Source: Ignisphaera sp.
Lineage (GTDB): Archaea > Thermoproteota > Thermoprotei_A > Sulfolobales > Ignisphaeraceae
Direction: 5' to 3'
Length of the DNA stretch: 64,000 nt
Assembly: GCA_038831005.1 (NCBI GenBank)
Contig: JAWBKZ010000004.1
Coordinates: 1-64,000, forward strand
A program made the position numbers and the translations under genes. How positions within the stretch are numbered: position 1 is the first letter of the stretch; each line of letters begins with the position of its first letter. Under the pieces are notes generated by a model that saw nothing but the letters and a program-made list of their open reading frames with translations, did no database searches and was not told the origin of the DNA. Of this stretch, positions 1 to 9,041 are shown one piece after another.

Positions 1-608
1 ACAACTTCACTACTAAACAGTATCTCTATCTCAGAATCTGATAAAGGTTCCTTACGGTAGGGCACAGAGTATAGAGGCAACCTCTTAATCTTTGGGTAGT
101 GAACAATTTCAGTAGAGCTCAAGTAGATTCCCTACATCTATTAATACTAGCCAAAGCTTAATAATTTTTAAAGAAACTCAAAAGATGTCTTATTAATCGA
201 TCTTTATCGGAATAGCCTTTATCGAGGGCACTACCCTCTTAGTGTAGAGATGAGATGCTTACCTGTAGTAATAGCTTCAGAATATTTAATGGATAGACAT
301 TCTATATCTGTATATCTGAGAGTATCTAGAGAAATACTCTTTACTGTGATGTAAAATTAGAATACCTAAAACTTTGAAAACCTTTTAATAATACAAGCGG
401 TAGTTAATAAGATTATCTTGACGATAAACTACCTCATATAGTAATTCTCTTGCTAAGATTTTAGGCAAAAGTGTTTATTGTTTTCGGTAACCTGATCTTG
501 TCTCTTATTTTAAACAATCTAGGTTTCTGCTTGTCGCTTCTCTAAATCTTAGTAATGTAATTTTCTACCATGTGAACTACTAAAACCTTGTAGCTTGTTA
601 ACGATAAC
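1..608. other. gene-poor stretch, nothing recognised
   Basis: No convincing gene. Stop codons are frequent on both strands. One short open frame of 34 codons on the plus strand (about 248-352) begins with ATG, but it has no ribosome binding site or family motif, so I do not call it. The stretch has the look of old, decayed intergenic DNA, like the next 2 kb. Confidence 0.4.
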
Positions 609-905
609 CTATTCTCTTTTTGGATGCGAAAGAAGATATTTTGTTACATTCTTTATCCATACCCAGTTTAGTGCTAAGTGTATTACTATCAATGCTAGGA
701 ATAGAAGGCTTGTTGTTATGTGGATATATTCCCACGAACTTCTGTTAAGACCTAGAAAGGCATTATCAACTGAAAATCTGCTACGTACTTGTCCACGAGG
801 TATAGCTAGCCAAAGCACAAACCCAGAGATATAAGTTAGTGTTCCGATGATAAGCAGTAGAATAAAGTTTATATAGCATACTTTTACCTTAAACAATAAA
901 CTCAT
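609..905 (-). CDS. small two-helix membrane protein, DUF4405/cytochrome b-like
   Basis: This is a 98-residue protein with two hydrophobic segments, at about residues 10-34 and 58-84. Between and within them are the features I associate with the DUF4405 family (heme-binding, cytochrome b561-like): an R-x-x-W-x-x-I-H block (RSSWEYIHITTSLLF) and a second His in HLALNWVWI. In that family the two His residues are thought to ligate heme in the membrane. The Arg-rich linker RGQVRSRFS precedes the His motif. The gene stands alone in a decayed region with no redox partner nearby. It may be intact or the survivor of a lost operon. The family call is by motif only. Confidence 0.55.
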   Translation of the reverse strand: MSLLFKVKVCYINFILLLIIGTLTYISGFVLWLAIPRGQVRSRFSVDNAFLGLNRSSWEYIHITTSLLFLALIVIHLALNWVWIKNVTKYLLSHPKRE

Positions 906-1831
906 ACTATAAAAACACCAACATAATCAAGCGCCGTAGTATCCTATAAACGTATATGTATTTTAATTCATGTTGCAACAATATCGCCTTTTAATAAGTA
1001 TCTAACTTCGACATATATGCATACAATTCATCTGTTTAAATGTAGATACCTAGTTACTTATTCTCTACGTACTACCTATACTAGCCCTTTACCTAGCTCT
1101 AAAAATGCATAAACTATTCCTATACACAGCACCTAGTCTATGGATGGCTGTAACACAACTATCACTAGATATAACTAGAAGCTGTATCAACCCTTATAGG
1201 TATGTAGCTATATTCTCTATAGCTCTAACCATATCCTTAAATGCTATGTATATACTGCATACACTTAACTCAACAGAGGTATCTATATTAATCAATAAAA
1301 CAAGAAACATTATTGGAATATATTCGTAGCTATTCATAAAGATTATATCTTTTCTTATAAAAGAATGTGTTGAAATCTTAAACACCCATGCATTGAAAGG
1401 AGAAAGTATATGGAAATCACTTGCAATCCTAATACTGGGGGAAGATCTAGTTAAAGGTTTTAGCGAAGGTCTTATACCGAAGTATCGAAGATATAGAGCT
1501 GTGATAATCTACGATTCAAAGGTAATAGCCGTACAGCTCATGATGATAGTATACGATACTGATGTAGCATTATTTTCTATAATATCTAAGTAGGATTTAA
1601 TTCTATTGCTCTTACCCGAGTTAATATCGATAGAGTTAGTTACATGTATAGAGTTAGAGTCTACATGATTTCTATTCTGTAAAGGTTTTCGTATTTCTCG
1701 CTATGTGTGTAGCAATAAATACAGGATACCGAAGCCCTTTCAACTAGGTCTAAGATTTTTAGGTGTTCTGCCCTCGGTAGTAGGATGTACAGCTTTTGCT
1801 AGGTGTTTACGGCTTTAGTATAGAGGGTGAG
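906..1831. other. gene-poor stretch, no supported gene
   Basis: Open frames of 63-74 codons exist here on both strands (around 1105-1385 and 1393-1593), but they overlap one another. They lack recognisable motifs and ribosome binding sites, and read like chance frames in AT-rich DNA. I see no promoter or repeat that I would defend. Confidence 0.4.
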
Positions 1832-2510
1832 GTGCTAAGGAAGTTGTTGATGAGTAGAGACTAATATGTCTTGGGCAAAACTTACGTAACAGTTAGGGGT
1901 ATCAGGATCAACAATTAGTAGAGTTGTGAAGAGCTTATAACAAGAGGATTTATAATCGATATACATCCAAGACTTGGCTACAGACTTGCAGATCTTGATA
2001 AATTGCAGTAAATCCACAAGTATTAGATTACCTAGACACTAGAGTTAAATGACCTAACGATGTTCTTGATAACGAGAAGAAAGTTGCAGGAATATTTATA
2101 GAGGGTAGTGTTGAGGGAGACATAATACAATATATTATTATCGTAGGTATAGAAGTAGATGTAAATAGTACGCTTCCTCAAGAACTGCTAGAGATAGCTA
2201 CAACATTAAAGGATTCTATAGGAGCAGATATTCCGAGGATACAGCTACTACTAGATATCCTCAAAAGCATTGACTATGTCTATAAACTACTTAAGCAGGA
2301 TCTAGTAGCAGAGATCGTGAGAATGTGGAGGAGATATTCATCAACATTAAACAGATACATAAAGCCATCACAGTAGACGAGAAGCTCGAAGGTATGGCAG
2401 AAAATGTAGAGAACAGAGGGTTCTAAAAATTAGAACAACAAGTAGCAACATAGTTAAAGTCTACATAGGGGATATAGTTTATCTACGAGAACAAAAACCG
2501 TTACAACCTC
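1832..2510 (+). pseudogene. birA: decayed biotin--protein ligase (BirA type, with HTH domain)
   Basis: Joining all three plus frames recovers a BirA-like protein. An N-terminal winged helix lies at 1832-2010 (AKLT*QLGVSGSTISRVVKSL, then RGFIIDIHPRLGYRLADLD after a frame change). At 2044-2230 is the core of the ligase domain: PNDVLDNEKKVAGIFIEG, where the expected Trp of the WPNDV motif is a TGA stop (2050-2052), then VGIEVDVNSTLPQELLEIATTL. The C-terminal SH3-like part (RTTSSNIVKVYIGDIVYL) is at about 2430-2490. The catalytic GRGRxxR segment that should lie between the two domains is missing. At least three frameshifts, several stops and one internal deletion make it non-functional. The family assignment is strong. 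An intact copy should exist elsewhere if the biotin carboxylase at 24475 is used. Confidence 0.82.
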
Positions 2511-2937
2511 TAGTAATACTCCATTCTACACCTAAATCACAGAAAAACTATAATCTATACCTAGACGCCGAAAAATTTCCACAAAAAATCAAGAGAACAA
2601 GCAGAAGCCTGGAACAATAGATGCTTTAAGATTTTTATCAAGTTTTTTAAGGGTTATATTATTAGACTTTGATATTACACTAGTTAAATTACCTATTGAC
2701 TGGGCTAGCTTAAGGAGATTGCTGATCAATGAGAATATTTTGTATCCATGAGTTAGAGCACTTAATAGATGTCTATAGACTAGGCTATATACCAATACTT
2801 GTTACATCGAATCTGTATCTAATATGTAGAGGCTATAGACTTGGTGTTCTAGCAAGAGCTAACGAGAAAATAATGATTATGCTTTTTAGACACCATTGCA
2901 AATAAACCGCAGTGAAGCATAATATCATAGTGATAGC
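2511..2937. other. no gene recognised
   Basis: This lies between the birA relic and the glycosyltransferase promoter. A stretch at about 2757-2870 reads as protein-like (HLIDVYRLGYIPILV) but carries stops. It may be another fragment, and I could not identify it. Confidence 0.35.
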
Positions 2938-2945
2938 TATATAAG
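2938..2945 (+). promoter_or_regulatory. TATA box for the glycosyltransferase at 3005
   Basis: TATATAAG lies about 60 bases ahead of the TTG start. This places a start of transcription near 2968 by the usual archaeal spacing. A GGGGT ribosome binding site follows at 2993-2997. Confidence 0.4.
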
Positions 2946-3004
2946 TCTTATATTACTCATAACTGCTAGTAGAAGAACAGCAAAGATTTAAGTGGGGTAA
3001 CTAA

Positions 3005-4258
3005 TTGTCCAAATATGCTGTAGTAGGACATCACTACTGGAATAGACCTGGAGGTAGCCAGTTTGTATGTGCTGCAGCTACATATGCTTTGCAAACAATT
3101 GGCTATACACCTATTCTAACATCCGTTGGTCCTATTGATTCTGGTAACTATTATGATTGGTTTGGAATTGATTTAAGTAAATATACGAGTATCTCGTTAA
3201 CATCATTAAAGCTTAGGGCTTTCGGAATATATTTAAGATTACTTATTTGGAGAGCTATTAAGAAAGCCATAGACAAGTATAGTGCTCAGCTTATTTTCAC
3301 CGATGAATGTACGTATAAGCCTCTTATAGAATACATAAAGAATAGGGAAATAATGTTAGTAGAGTATATACACTTCCCTATGGAGATATACATAGATAAG
3401 AGATTTAAGGGAACAGGTCTATATTATAATGAAGACCCATACATTACCGAGAGATACAGTAAGTTCCCTATGAACATCTATTGGCAGATATACGTAAAAT
3501 CTCTCCCCAGATATATGCGTGAAAATCCATTCGAAATTTCATCACTTGTTTTGGCAAATTCAAAGTGGACAGCTGAATTAGTTAAACAGATACATGGAGA
3601 ACCCCCAGAAATTCTAAATCCGCCTATTCCCCCGAATATTGAAGTAGTTAACAAAACTAAAGATTGGATATCTAGAAATAATTCAGTGGTTATGCTTGGA
3701 AGATTCTCAGAAGAAAAAAGATATCACTGGGTAATAGATAGAGTATTGCCAAAACTTAAGAAAGAAATCGATGACGTGAAGCTGTATATACTAGGTGATG
3801 CTAAAACTAAAACAAGTTTAAACTACTTAAACAGAATAGAATATTTAGCAAAGAAAAATAACTTTAAGACCTCAAGATCGCTTAACTTAGAGGCTAATGT
3901 ATATCTTATTGCAAATGCTTCAAGATCAACAATAAAAAACATTATGGATTCATCTAAAATATTCCTCCATGCAACAATAAATGAACATTGGGGTATAGCA
4001 GTAACAGAAGCAATGGCTAGAGGTCTGCCTACTGTAGTACATAAATCGGGAGGTTTATGGAGCGATCTTATAGAATATGGAACACATGGTTTAGGATACA
4101 GTGATCCAGAAGAAGCAGTGAAAGCTGTAACAAAGCTATTAACAGATGAAAAGACATGGAATTACTATTCAAGTAAATCGATTGAAAAAGCTCGCAGCCT
4201 TACTATAGAGGAATTTGTAGCTAAGTTGGCAGTACTTATGAGCACTAAGATGCATTAG
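3005..4258 (+). CDS. glycosyltransferase family 4 (GT-B fold)
   Basis: The 417-residue protein has GT-B architecture. Residues 1-210 form an N-terminal acceptor domain beginning with the glycine-rich RPGGSQ loop after a first strand. The C-terminal nucleotide-sugar domain begins at the typical strand NSVVMLGRFSEEKR. It includes ILGDAK and the hallmark E-x7-E region HWGIAVTEAMARGLPTVV, followed by GLGYSDPEEA. It probably transfers a sugar from a nucleotide sugar to a lipid-linked or surface glycan. Start: TTG at 3005 with GGGGT at 2993-2997. It heads a glycan locus (two GT2 genes and the rhamnose genes follow on the same strand), so a role in rhamnose-containing cell-surface glycan is the natural inference. 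The exact donor and acceptor cannot be read. Confidence 0.85.
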   Translation: MSKYAVVGHHYWNRPGGSQFVCAAATYALQTIGYTPILTSVGPIDSGNYYDWFGIDLSKYTSISLTSLKLRAFGIYLRLLIWRAIKKAIDKYSAQLIFTDECTYKPLIEYIKNREIMLVEYIHFPMEIYIDKRFKGTGLYYNEDPYITERYSKFPMNIYWQIYVKSLPRYMRENPFEISSLVLANSKWTAELVKQIHGEPPEILNPPIPPNIEVVNKTKDWISRNNSVVMLGRFSEEKRYHWVIDRVLPKLKKEIDDVKLYILGDAKTKTSLNYLNRIEYLAKKNNFKTSRSLNLEANVYLIANASRSTIKNIMDSSKIFLHATINEHWGIAVTEAMARGLPTVVHKSGGLWSDLIEYGTHGLGYSDPEEAVKAVTKLLTDEKTWNYYSSKSIEKARSLTIEEFVAKLAVLMSTKMH

Positions 4259-4609
4259 AAAACCAGAATAGATCAATGATCTATAGAAGTCAACGCAATA
4301 GTTAAACAAAATGAAGCCGCCATATACATCAATCTAGTTCATTAAGCAACCTCATAATTTTGGTGACAATCTGTTTATGTACATCAAAATAGAAGAATGG
4401 TCAAAAATATAGCAGATAACGCTATGTCAATGCTTGTTACATAGTATTTGATCTTAATTTAATTCAATTAAGCTAATCATACCAATATTTTTGATTCACG
4501 TTTAAACATATACTGTAGTTATCGACAATAAAAATGAATAAATTAGTAATTTGAAATATTAACAACAAATTTTAGTTAGAGAGGAGATAGCTAGGTGAGG
4601 TGATGGTTC
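4259..4609. other. intergenic, nothing coding
   Basis: AT-rich spacer without an open frame. Only the end carries a clear signal: a strong GAGGTGATG ribosome binding site directly ahead of the ATG at 4610. Confidence 0.5.
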
Positions 4610-5455
4610 ATGAATATTGCTGCTATAATTGTTACGTATAATCCAAAGTTAAGCAGATTTATAAAAGTATTTAATTCTGTCAGTAATCAAGTCAATGGCA
4701 TTGTTATTGTAGACAATAATTCGCAGAATAAGGAGGTAATTAAGAGTATTTGCAATGATGTTGATGTGTGCGTATTTATAGAAATAGGGTTTAATTCTGG
4801 AATAGCTTATGCATTAAAGGTGGGCATTAATCATGCTGTTAATCACTTTAATTGTAAATGGATTCTATTGTTAGATGATGATACCATATTATTGGAAGGT
4901 GCTATAGATAAAGCATTCAAAATATTTGAAAATCTACCTAGTTTATTAAAGAATAGAATAGGGTTAATAGCTCTTACCTCGGTTAATGGAGACTGCAAAA
5001 TCCAGAGAGTGGTCTACGGTATTTTTTCAGGATCTATAGTTAAAAGCGATGTTGCTATAAAAGCTTGTTGTAGAGACAACTTCTTTTTAGATCAAGCTGA
5101 TTTTGATTTCTATGCTAAAATTAGAGAATTAGGATATTTAACATTATTAATAAAATGCAAACTCATAGACCATAAACTTGGAACTCTATTATGGATCCCC
5201 GTGATATCTAATATTGCGGGGAGGCCTCTACCCTATGAACTACCATGGCGTTTCTATTACTTAGTGAGGAATTCATCAATTCTCTTAAAAGAGGGTAAAA
5301 TGGATTTTCGTTTTTACATTACTCAAATCTTTGGTTGGGGCATAAAGATTTTATTTAAAGATGGCTTTCGAAAATTCATTAAACCTTTAAGTTTAGGAAT
5401 ACTTCATGCGTTACTTAACCGCGAAGGATTTTTAGCTCCTATCATATTTGAATGA
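4610..5455 (+). CDS. glycosyltransferase family 2, rhamnosyl-/galactofuranosyl-type
   Basis: The 281-residue GT-A enzyme opens with the nucleotide-binding strand AAIIVTYNP. It carries VIVDNNSQN (the first Asp of the family), NSGIAYALKVG, and the metal-binding LLLDDDTILL. The C-terminal part PWRFYYLVRNSSILLKEG resembles rhamnosyltransferases of the RhlC/WbbL type. It shows no strong transmembrane anchor beyond hydrophobic stretches near the C-terminus. It starts at an ATG with a GAGGTGATG site just upstream, and ends 22 bases before the next GT2 gene, so the two are likely cotranscribed. With the rhamnose synthesis genes downstream, transfer of L-rhamnose is plausible but unproven. Confidence 0.82.
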   Translation: MNIAAIIVTYNPKLSRFIKVFNSVSNQVNGIVIVDNNSQNKEVIKSICNDVDVCVFIEIGFNSGIAYALKVGINHAVNHFNCKWILLLDDDTILLEGAIDKAFKIFENLPSLLKNRIGLIALTSVNGDCKIQRVVYGIFSGSIVKSDVAIKACCRDNFFLDQADFDFYAKIRELGYLTLLIKCKLIDHKLGTLLWIPVISNIAGRPLPYELPWRFYYLVRNSSILLKEGKMDFRFYITQIFGWGIKILFKDGFRKFIKPLSLGILHALLNREGFLAPIIFE

Positions 5456-5477
5456 CGTATGAGTAAGGTGATTAAGT

Positions 5478-6611
5478 ATGATTCCGAAAGTTTCAATTAT
5501 TTGGCTTAACTATAATTCTTCTAAGATACTGGATATTGTTTTAAAATCTCTTGAAGGAATATCAAATCTAGATTATCCTAACAATAGATACGAACTTATA
5601 GTAGTAGATAACGGTTCAAATGATGGAAGTTTTGAAGCTATAAAAAGTTTCCTCGAGAAGAAGACATGGTTAAAGAAGAAGATAATTAAATTAAATAGAA
5701 ATACTGGATTCACAGGAGGATGCAATATTGGTTTCCAAGCCCGAGATCCAGAATCCAAATACATTGCTTTATTGAACAATGACGCAGTACCATACAAAGA
5801 TAGTATTAGAAATTTAGTTGAATATGCTGAACAGATAAATGGTGTAGGAGCTATTCAAGGAATAATATTAGATCTTGATACCAAGAAGGTGGATACTGCA
5901 GGTAACATGCTTACAGAGTTATTAATAGGTGGACAGCTCTACCAGGGCGAAGACATTGGTAAAGTTAAGAAGAGGCTTTTTTATGTTACATATGCAGATG
6001 GAGCTTATGCTCTTCTAAATGTAGAAGCTGTTAAGAAGGCCACGGGATTCAAAAATAGATTATTTTATGATAAAATGTTTGCATATTTCGATGATAGTAT
6101 ATTAGGGTTACAGCTTTGGAATGCAGGATTCAAGGTTGTGAATTGTCCAATTCCTGTAGCATATCATAGAAGGTCCTCTACTTTTGGTATGATTTCTCCT
6201 AAAAAACTCTATTACTCTACTAGAGGATTTTATGCTACAAATGAGATATGTAATAGTAGGTTCAAGGAGTTTATACGAGGACCTTATTTCATATATCTAA
6301 TTTTTGGTAGGGTAATACTAGGTTTATATATTACAGTTTTATCTAAGGTTAAGAGAAGTCAATCTTATCCATATAGGGAATTAATTTGGGCTATTTACAA
6401 AGGTTATGCACATGGAATTAAAATGGGTATAGAGATAATTAAAAACATGGGAAAGCCCATAGATATCTATAAAACACCTTTGTTACCGATATCTACACGA
6501 ATTATCTTTCCTTATACTTTAGGTGTAGGGTCTATCGCCGCTAGGAGGTTTTTCGTAAAAATTGTGACAAAAGAATTCGAGAAACAAATCTCTAACTATA
6601 TTGTAGAGTAA
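5478..6611 (+). CDS. glycosyltransferase family 2, rhamnosyltransferase-like
   Basis: This 377-residue protein begins with a classical GT2 domain: VSIIWLNYNSS, ELIVVDNGSNDGS, RNTGFTGGCNIGF and ALLNNDAVP. A C-terminal extension of about 120 residues follows, with a hydrophobic segment near residue 275 (FIYLIFGRVILGLYITVL) that may anchor it to the membrane. The second half of the GT domain has YADGAYALLNVEAV and YFDDSILGLQLW, matching the acceptor-side ED motif region. It is the third transferase of the glycan locus. Its start ATG follows AAGGTGATTAAGT, a good GGTGA site. Confidence 0.82.
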   Translation: MIPKVSIIWLNYNSSKILDIVLKSLEGISNLDYPNNRYELIVVDNGSNDGSFEAIKSFLEKKTWLKKKIIKLNRNTGFTGGCNIGFQARDPESKYIALLNNDAVPYKDSIRNLVEYAEQINGVGAIQGIILDLDTKKVDTAGNMLTELLIGGQLYQGEDIGKVKKRLFYVTYADGAYALLNVEAVKKATGFKNRLFYDKMFAYFDDSILGLQLWNAGFKVVNCPIPVAYHRRSSTFGMISPKKLYYSTRGFYATNEICNSRFKEFIRGPYFIYLIFGRVILGLYITVLSKVKRSQSYPYRELIWAIYKGYAHGIKMGIEIIKNMGKPIDIYKTPLLPISTRIIFPYTLGVGSIAARRFFVKIVTKEFEKQISNYIVE

Positions 6612-6927
6612 TTATATTTCGTGTCCTCCTCATTGGTTCATGTAAAGCTTAATAAAACCTAGCCTATTTGATGATGAAATGGATTACCTCTATAACCTGA
6701 GAACTTCCCTATATTAACATAAATACCTAGGATTGTAATTCAATAAGTTTAGCTAAAATTAACATAAGTTGTTTTAAATGCATATTATCCTGATATACTT
6801 GTCTATTTTTGTTCTAAGATTTTATTAAACTAGATCCTAAATCAATTTTATCATTCAGATGTTATTAAAATTTAAATAAATTTAGGTGATTTTTGATAAG
6901 ATGTAACTAAAATAAGAGGCGACCATC
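6612..6927. other. intergenic spacer before the rhamnose genes
   Basis: AT-rich, without coding signal. It separates the transferase genes from rmlA and probably contains the promoter of the rml operon. AGAGGCGA lies just ahead of the rmlA start. I could not pick one TATA box with confidence. Confidence 0.4.
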
Positions 6928-7992
6928 ATGAAGGGTATGATTCTTGCTGCAGGTGAAGGTTCAAGGTTAAGACCTTTTACGTTTTCTAGACCTAAACATC
7001 TTATACCATTGCTTGGTAAACCTATGGTTCAGTATCCTATAGAAGATCTTGTCTCGATAAACATACGGGATATAGGTTTAGTTGTAGGTTATTTTGGTGA
7101 TATGATTAAAGATGTTTTAAGTGATGGCTCAAAACTTGGTGTAAGGATAACGTATATTATTCAAGAGAAAAGACTTGGGATTGCACACGCAATTTATAGA
7201 GGTATTGAGGATAATTTTCTTAATTGTGGGTTCATAGTATATCTAGGAGATAATATTTTAAGCGATGGAATAGCTAAATATGTTACACTATGGCGTGAAG
7301 AAGGTAGCGATGTTCATATTCTTCTAACAAAGGTTAAGAACCCTAGTCATTTTGGTGTAGCTGTTCTAAGAGATAATAAAATTGTTAAACTTATAGAGAA
7401 GCCGAGGGAACCAATATCTAATATGGCTGTTGTAGGTGTTTATATGTTTAGAGATCCAGACCTTGTTGAAAAAGCTTTTAAGACTTTGAAACCTTCTTGG
7501 CGTGGTGAATACGAGATAACAGAGCTTATACAATGGTTTATTGATAGAGGATACAAAGTTACATATTCTATAGTCTCAGGTTGGTGGAAAGATGTTGGAA
7601 CATACGAAGGTCTCCTTGATGCAGTATACCTATTATTAGATAAAGCAAAGCCTGGAATTAAAGGCGAAGTCGAGGGTGAAATAAAAGGTAGAGTTGTTGT
7701 CGATAAAAATGCTGTTGTAAGAGGTACAGTCTATGGTCCGGCTTATATAGGTAGTAATGTAGTTATAGAGAAAAACGCTACAGTAGAACACTATACATCT
7801 ATAGAACAAGCTTCTAAAATTACCTCTGGTTCTGTAATGAGATCCTTAATAATGGATTTTAGCGAAATAGATATTAATAGAGCTAGGCTTATAGATAGTG
7901 TTGTTGGTAGCTATAGCAGTATTTTATGTTCAAAAGAAATCCGTGGAGATATAAAGCTAGTGATTTCAGATTACAGCAAAGTATATTTGTAG
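6928..7992 (+). CDS. rmlA: glucose-1-phosphate thymidylyltransferase, long archaeal form
   Basis: It makes dTDP-glucose from dTTP and glucose-1-phosphate, the first step to dTDP-L-rhamnose. The 354-residue protein starts with the nucleotidyltransferase signature MKGMILAAGEGSRLRPFT and has RPKHLIPLLGKPM, VYLGDNIL and EKPREPISN. The substrate-binding GEYEITELIQWFID and WWKDVGTYEGLLDA follow. About 110 residues beyond the catalytic domain form a left-handed beta-helix with hexapeptide-like repeats (VVDKNAVVRGTVYGPAYIG), which marks the long RmlA form rather than the short bacterial RfbA. First gene of an apparent rml operon; the SDR gene follows 35 bases downstream. Confidence 0.9.
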   Translation: MKGMILAAGEGSRLRPFTFSRPKHLIPLLGKPMVQYPIEDLVSINIRDIGLVVGYFGDMIKDVLSDGSKLGVRITYIIQEKRLGIAHAIYRGIEDNFLNCGFIVYLGDNILSDGIAKYVTLWREEGSDVHILLTKVKNPSHFGVAVLRDNKIVKLIEKPREPISNMAVVGVYMFRDPDLVEKAFKTLKPSWRGEYEITELIQWFIDRGYKVTYSIVSGWWKDVGTYEGLLDAVYLLLDKAKPGIKGEVEGEIKGRVVVDKNAVVRGTVYGPAYIGSNVVIEKNATVEHYTSIEQASKITSGSVMRSLIMDFSEIDINRARLIDSVVGSYSSILCSKEIRGDIKLVISDYSKVYL

Positions 7993-8027
7993 AAGAAATA
8001 GAAGAAATAAACAGAGAGGATATCTAT

Positions 8028-9041
8028 ATGCGTATATTTGTAACAGGTGGCGCTGGATATATAGGTTCCATTTTAGTGAGAGAATTACTGCAAAAAGGCT
8101 ATGAAGTAACAGTATTAGACTTAATGTTATTTGGCGATAAAGGTCTTGAAGACATCATAGGGGAAAAAAGGTTAAAAATTATTGAAGCTGATGTTAGAAC
8201 CTATAGCCCTGACTTAATGATAGGTCACGATGTTGTTATCGATTTAGCCGCTATTTCCCAACCTGATCCTCTTAACAAAATCGATGAAAATATATTCTAT
8301 GAGATAAACTATTTAGCTGCTACAAGAACAGCAAAGCTAGCTACAAAGAAAGGTGCTAAGAGATACATTTTTACATCTACATGTAGTGTATATGGCTTTC
8401 AAGACAATGTAGTTAATGAAACATCTTCACCAAATCCTCTAGAGAATTACGCTAAGACTAAGTATATGGCAGAGCAAGAGATGCAAAAAATAAACGGATT
8501 ATGTAAAACCATTTTAAGATTGGCTACAGTTTATGGTTATTCCCCTAAAATGAGATTTGATTTAGTTGTAAACGCTATGACTTTGACGTTATACAAATAC
8601 GGCAAGATAAGAGTTGGTAGACCTGGTACTCAGAAAAGACCTGTTGTGCATGTTAAAGATGTCGTCAATGCTATTATAGGTGTTCTAGAAGCTCCACACG
8701 ATATTGTGTGCAACGAGATTTTCAATGTTGGTAGTAATGAACAAAATTACCGTGTTCTAGATATTGCTTACGAAATATTCAGAGCATTAAATAAAGAACC
8801 TAATATAGAGTTTTACGGAGAACTTGATACTCGTTCATATGTAGTTGATTTCTCTAAAATTAAAAGAGTTCTCGGCTTTACTTGTAGATATACTGTAGCT
8901 GATGGTGCTAGAGAAATATGTAAAGCTCTTCATGAGGGGATATTGAGCTACGAACCGTGGACTCGTGTAATTGATTGGTGGTACGAGCTTATTAGTAAAG
9001 GGCTTATTAAATCTATAGGTGCAAAGGTGGATCTTATATGA
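8028..9041 (+). CDS. NAD-dependent epimerase/dehydratase (extended SDR) in the rml operon
   Basis: The 337-residue extended SDR has the Rossmann motif VTGGAGYIGS, the active-site strand FTSTCSVYG and the catalytic ENYAKTKY (YxxxK). I chose ATG 8028 because it follows AGAGAGGA at about 8013-8020 and begins exactly at the Rossmann strand; the open frame itself extends upstream to 7926 inside rmlA. Its position is where RmlB (dTDP-glucose 4,6-dehydratase) would be expected. However, it lacks the Asp-Glu pair (STDEVYG) that RmlB uses for dehydration and instead resembles UDP-sugar 4-epimerases. It ends by overlapping the next start by four bases. The substrate is therefore open: a dTDP- or UDP-sugar. 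Confidence 0.8.
   Translation: MRIFVTGGAGYIGSILVRELLQKGYEVTVLDLMLFGDKGLEDIIGEKRLKIIEADVRTYSPDLMIGHDVVIDLAAISQPDPLNKIDENIFYEINYLAATRTAKLATKKGAKRYIFTSTCSVYGFQDNVVNETSSPNPLENYAKTKYMAEQEMQKINGLCKTILRLATVYGYSPKMRFDLVVNAMTLTLYKYGKIRVGRPGTQKRPVVHVKDVVNAIIGVLEAPHDIVCNEIFNVGSNEQNYRVLDIAYEIFRALNKEPNIEFYGELDTRSYVVDFSKIKRVLGFTCRYTVADGAREICKALHEGILSYEPWTRVIDWWYELISKGLIKSIGAKVDLI

Noticed and set aside
1105-1593. Open frames of 63-74 codons on both strands
   Set aside because: They overlap each other, lack ribosome binding sites and motifs, and fit chance frames in AT-rich decayed DNA.
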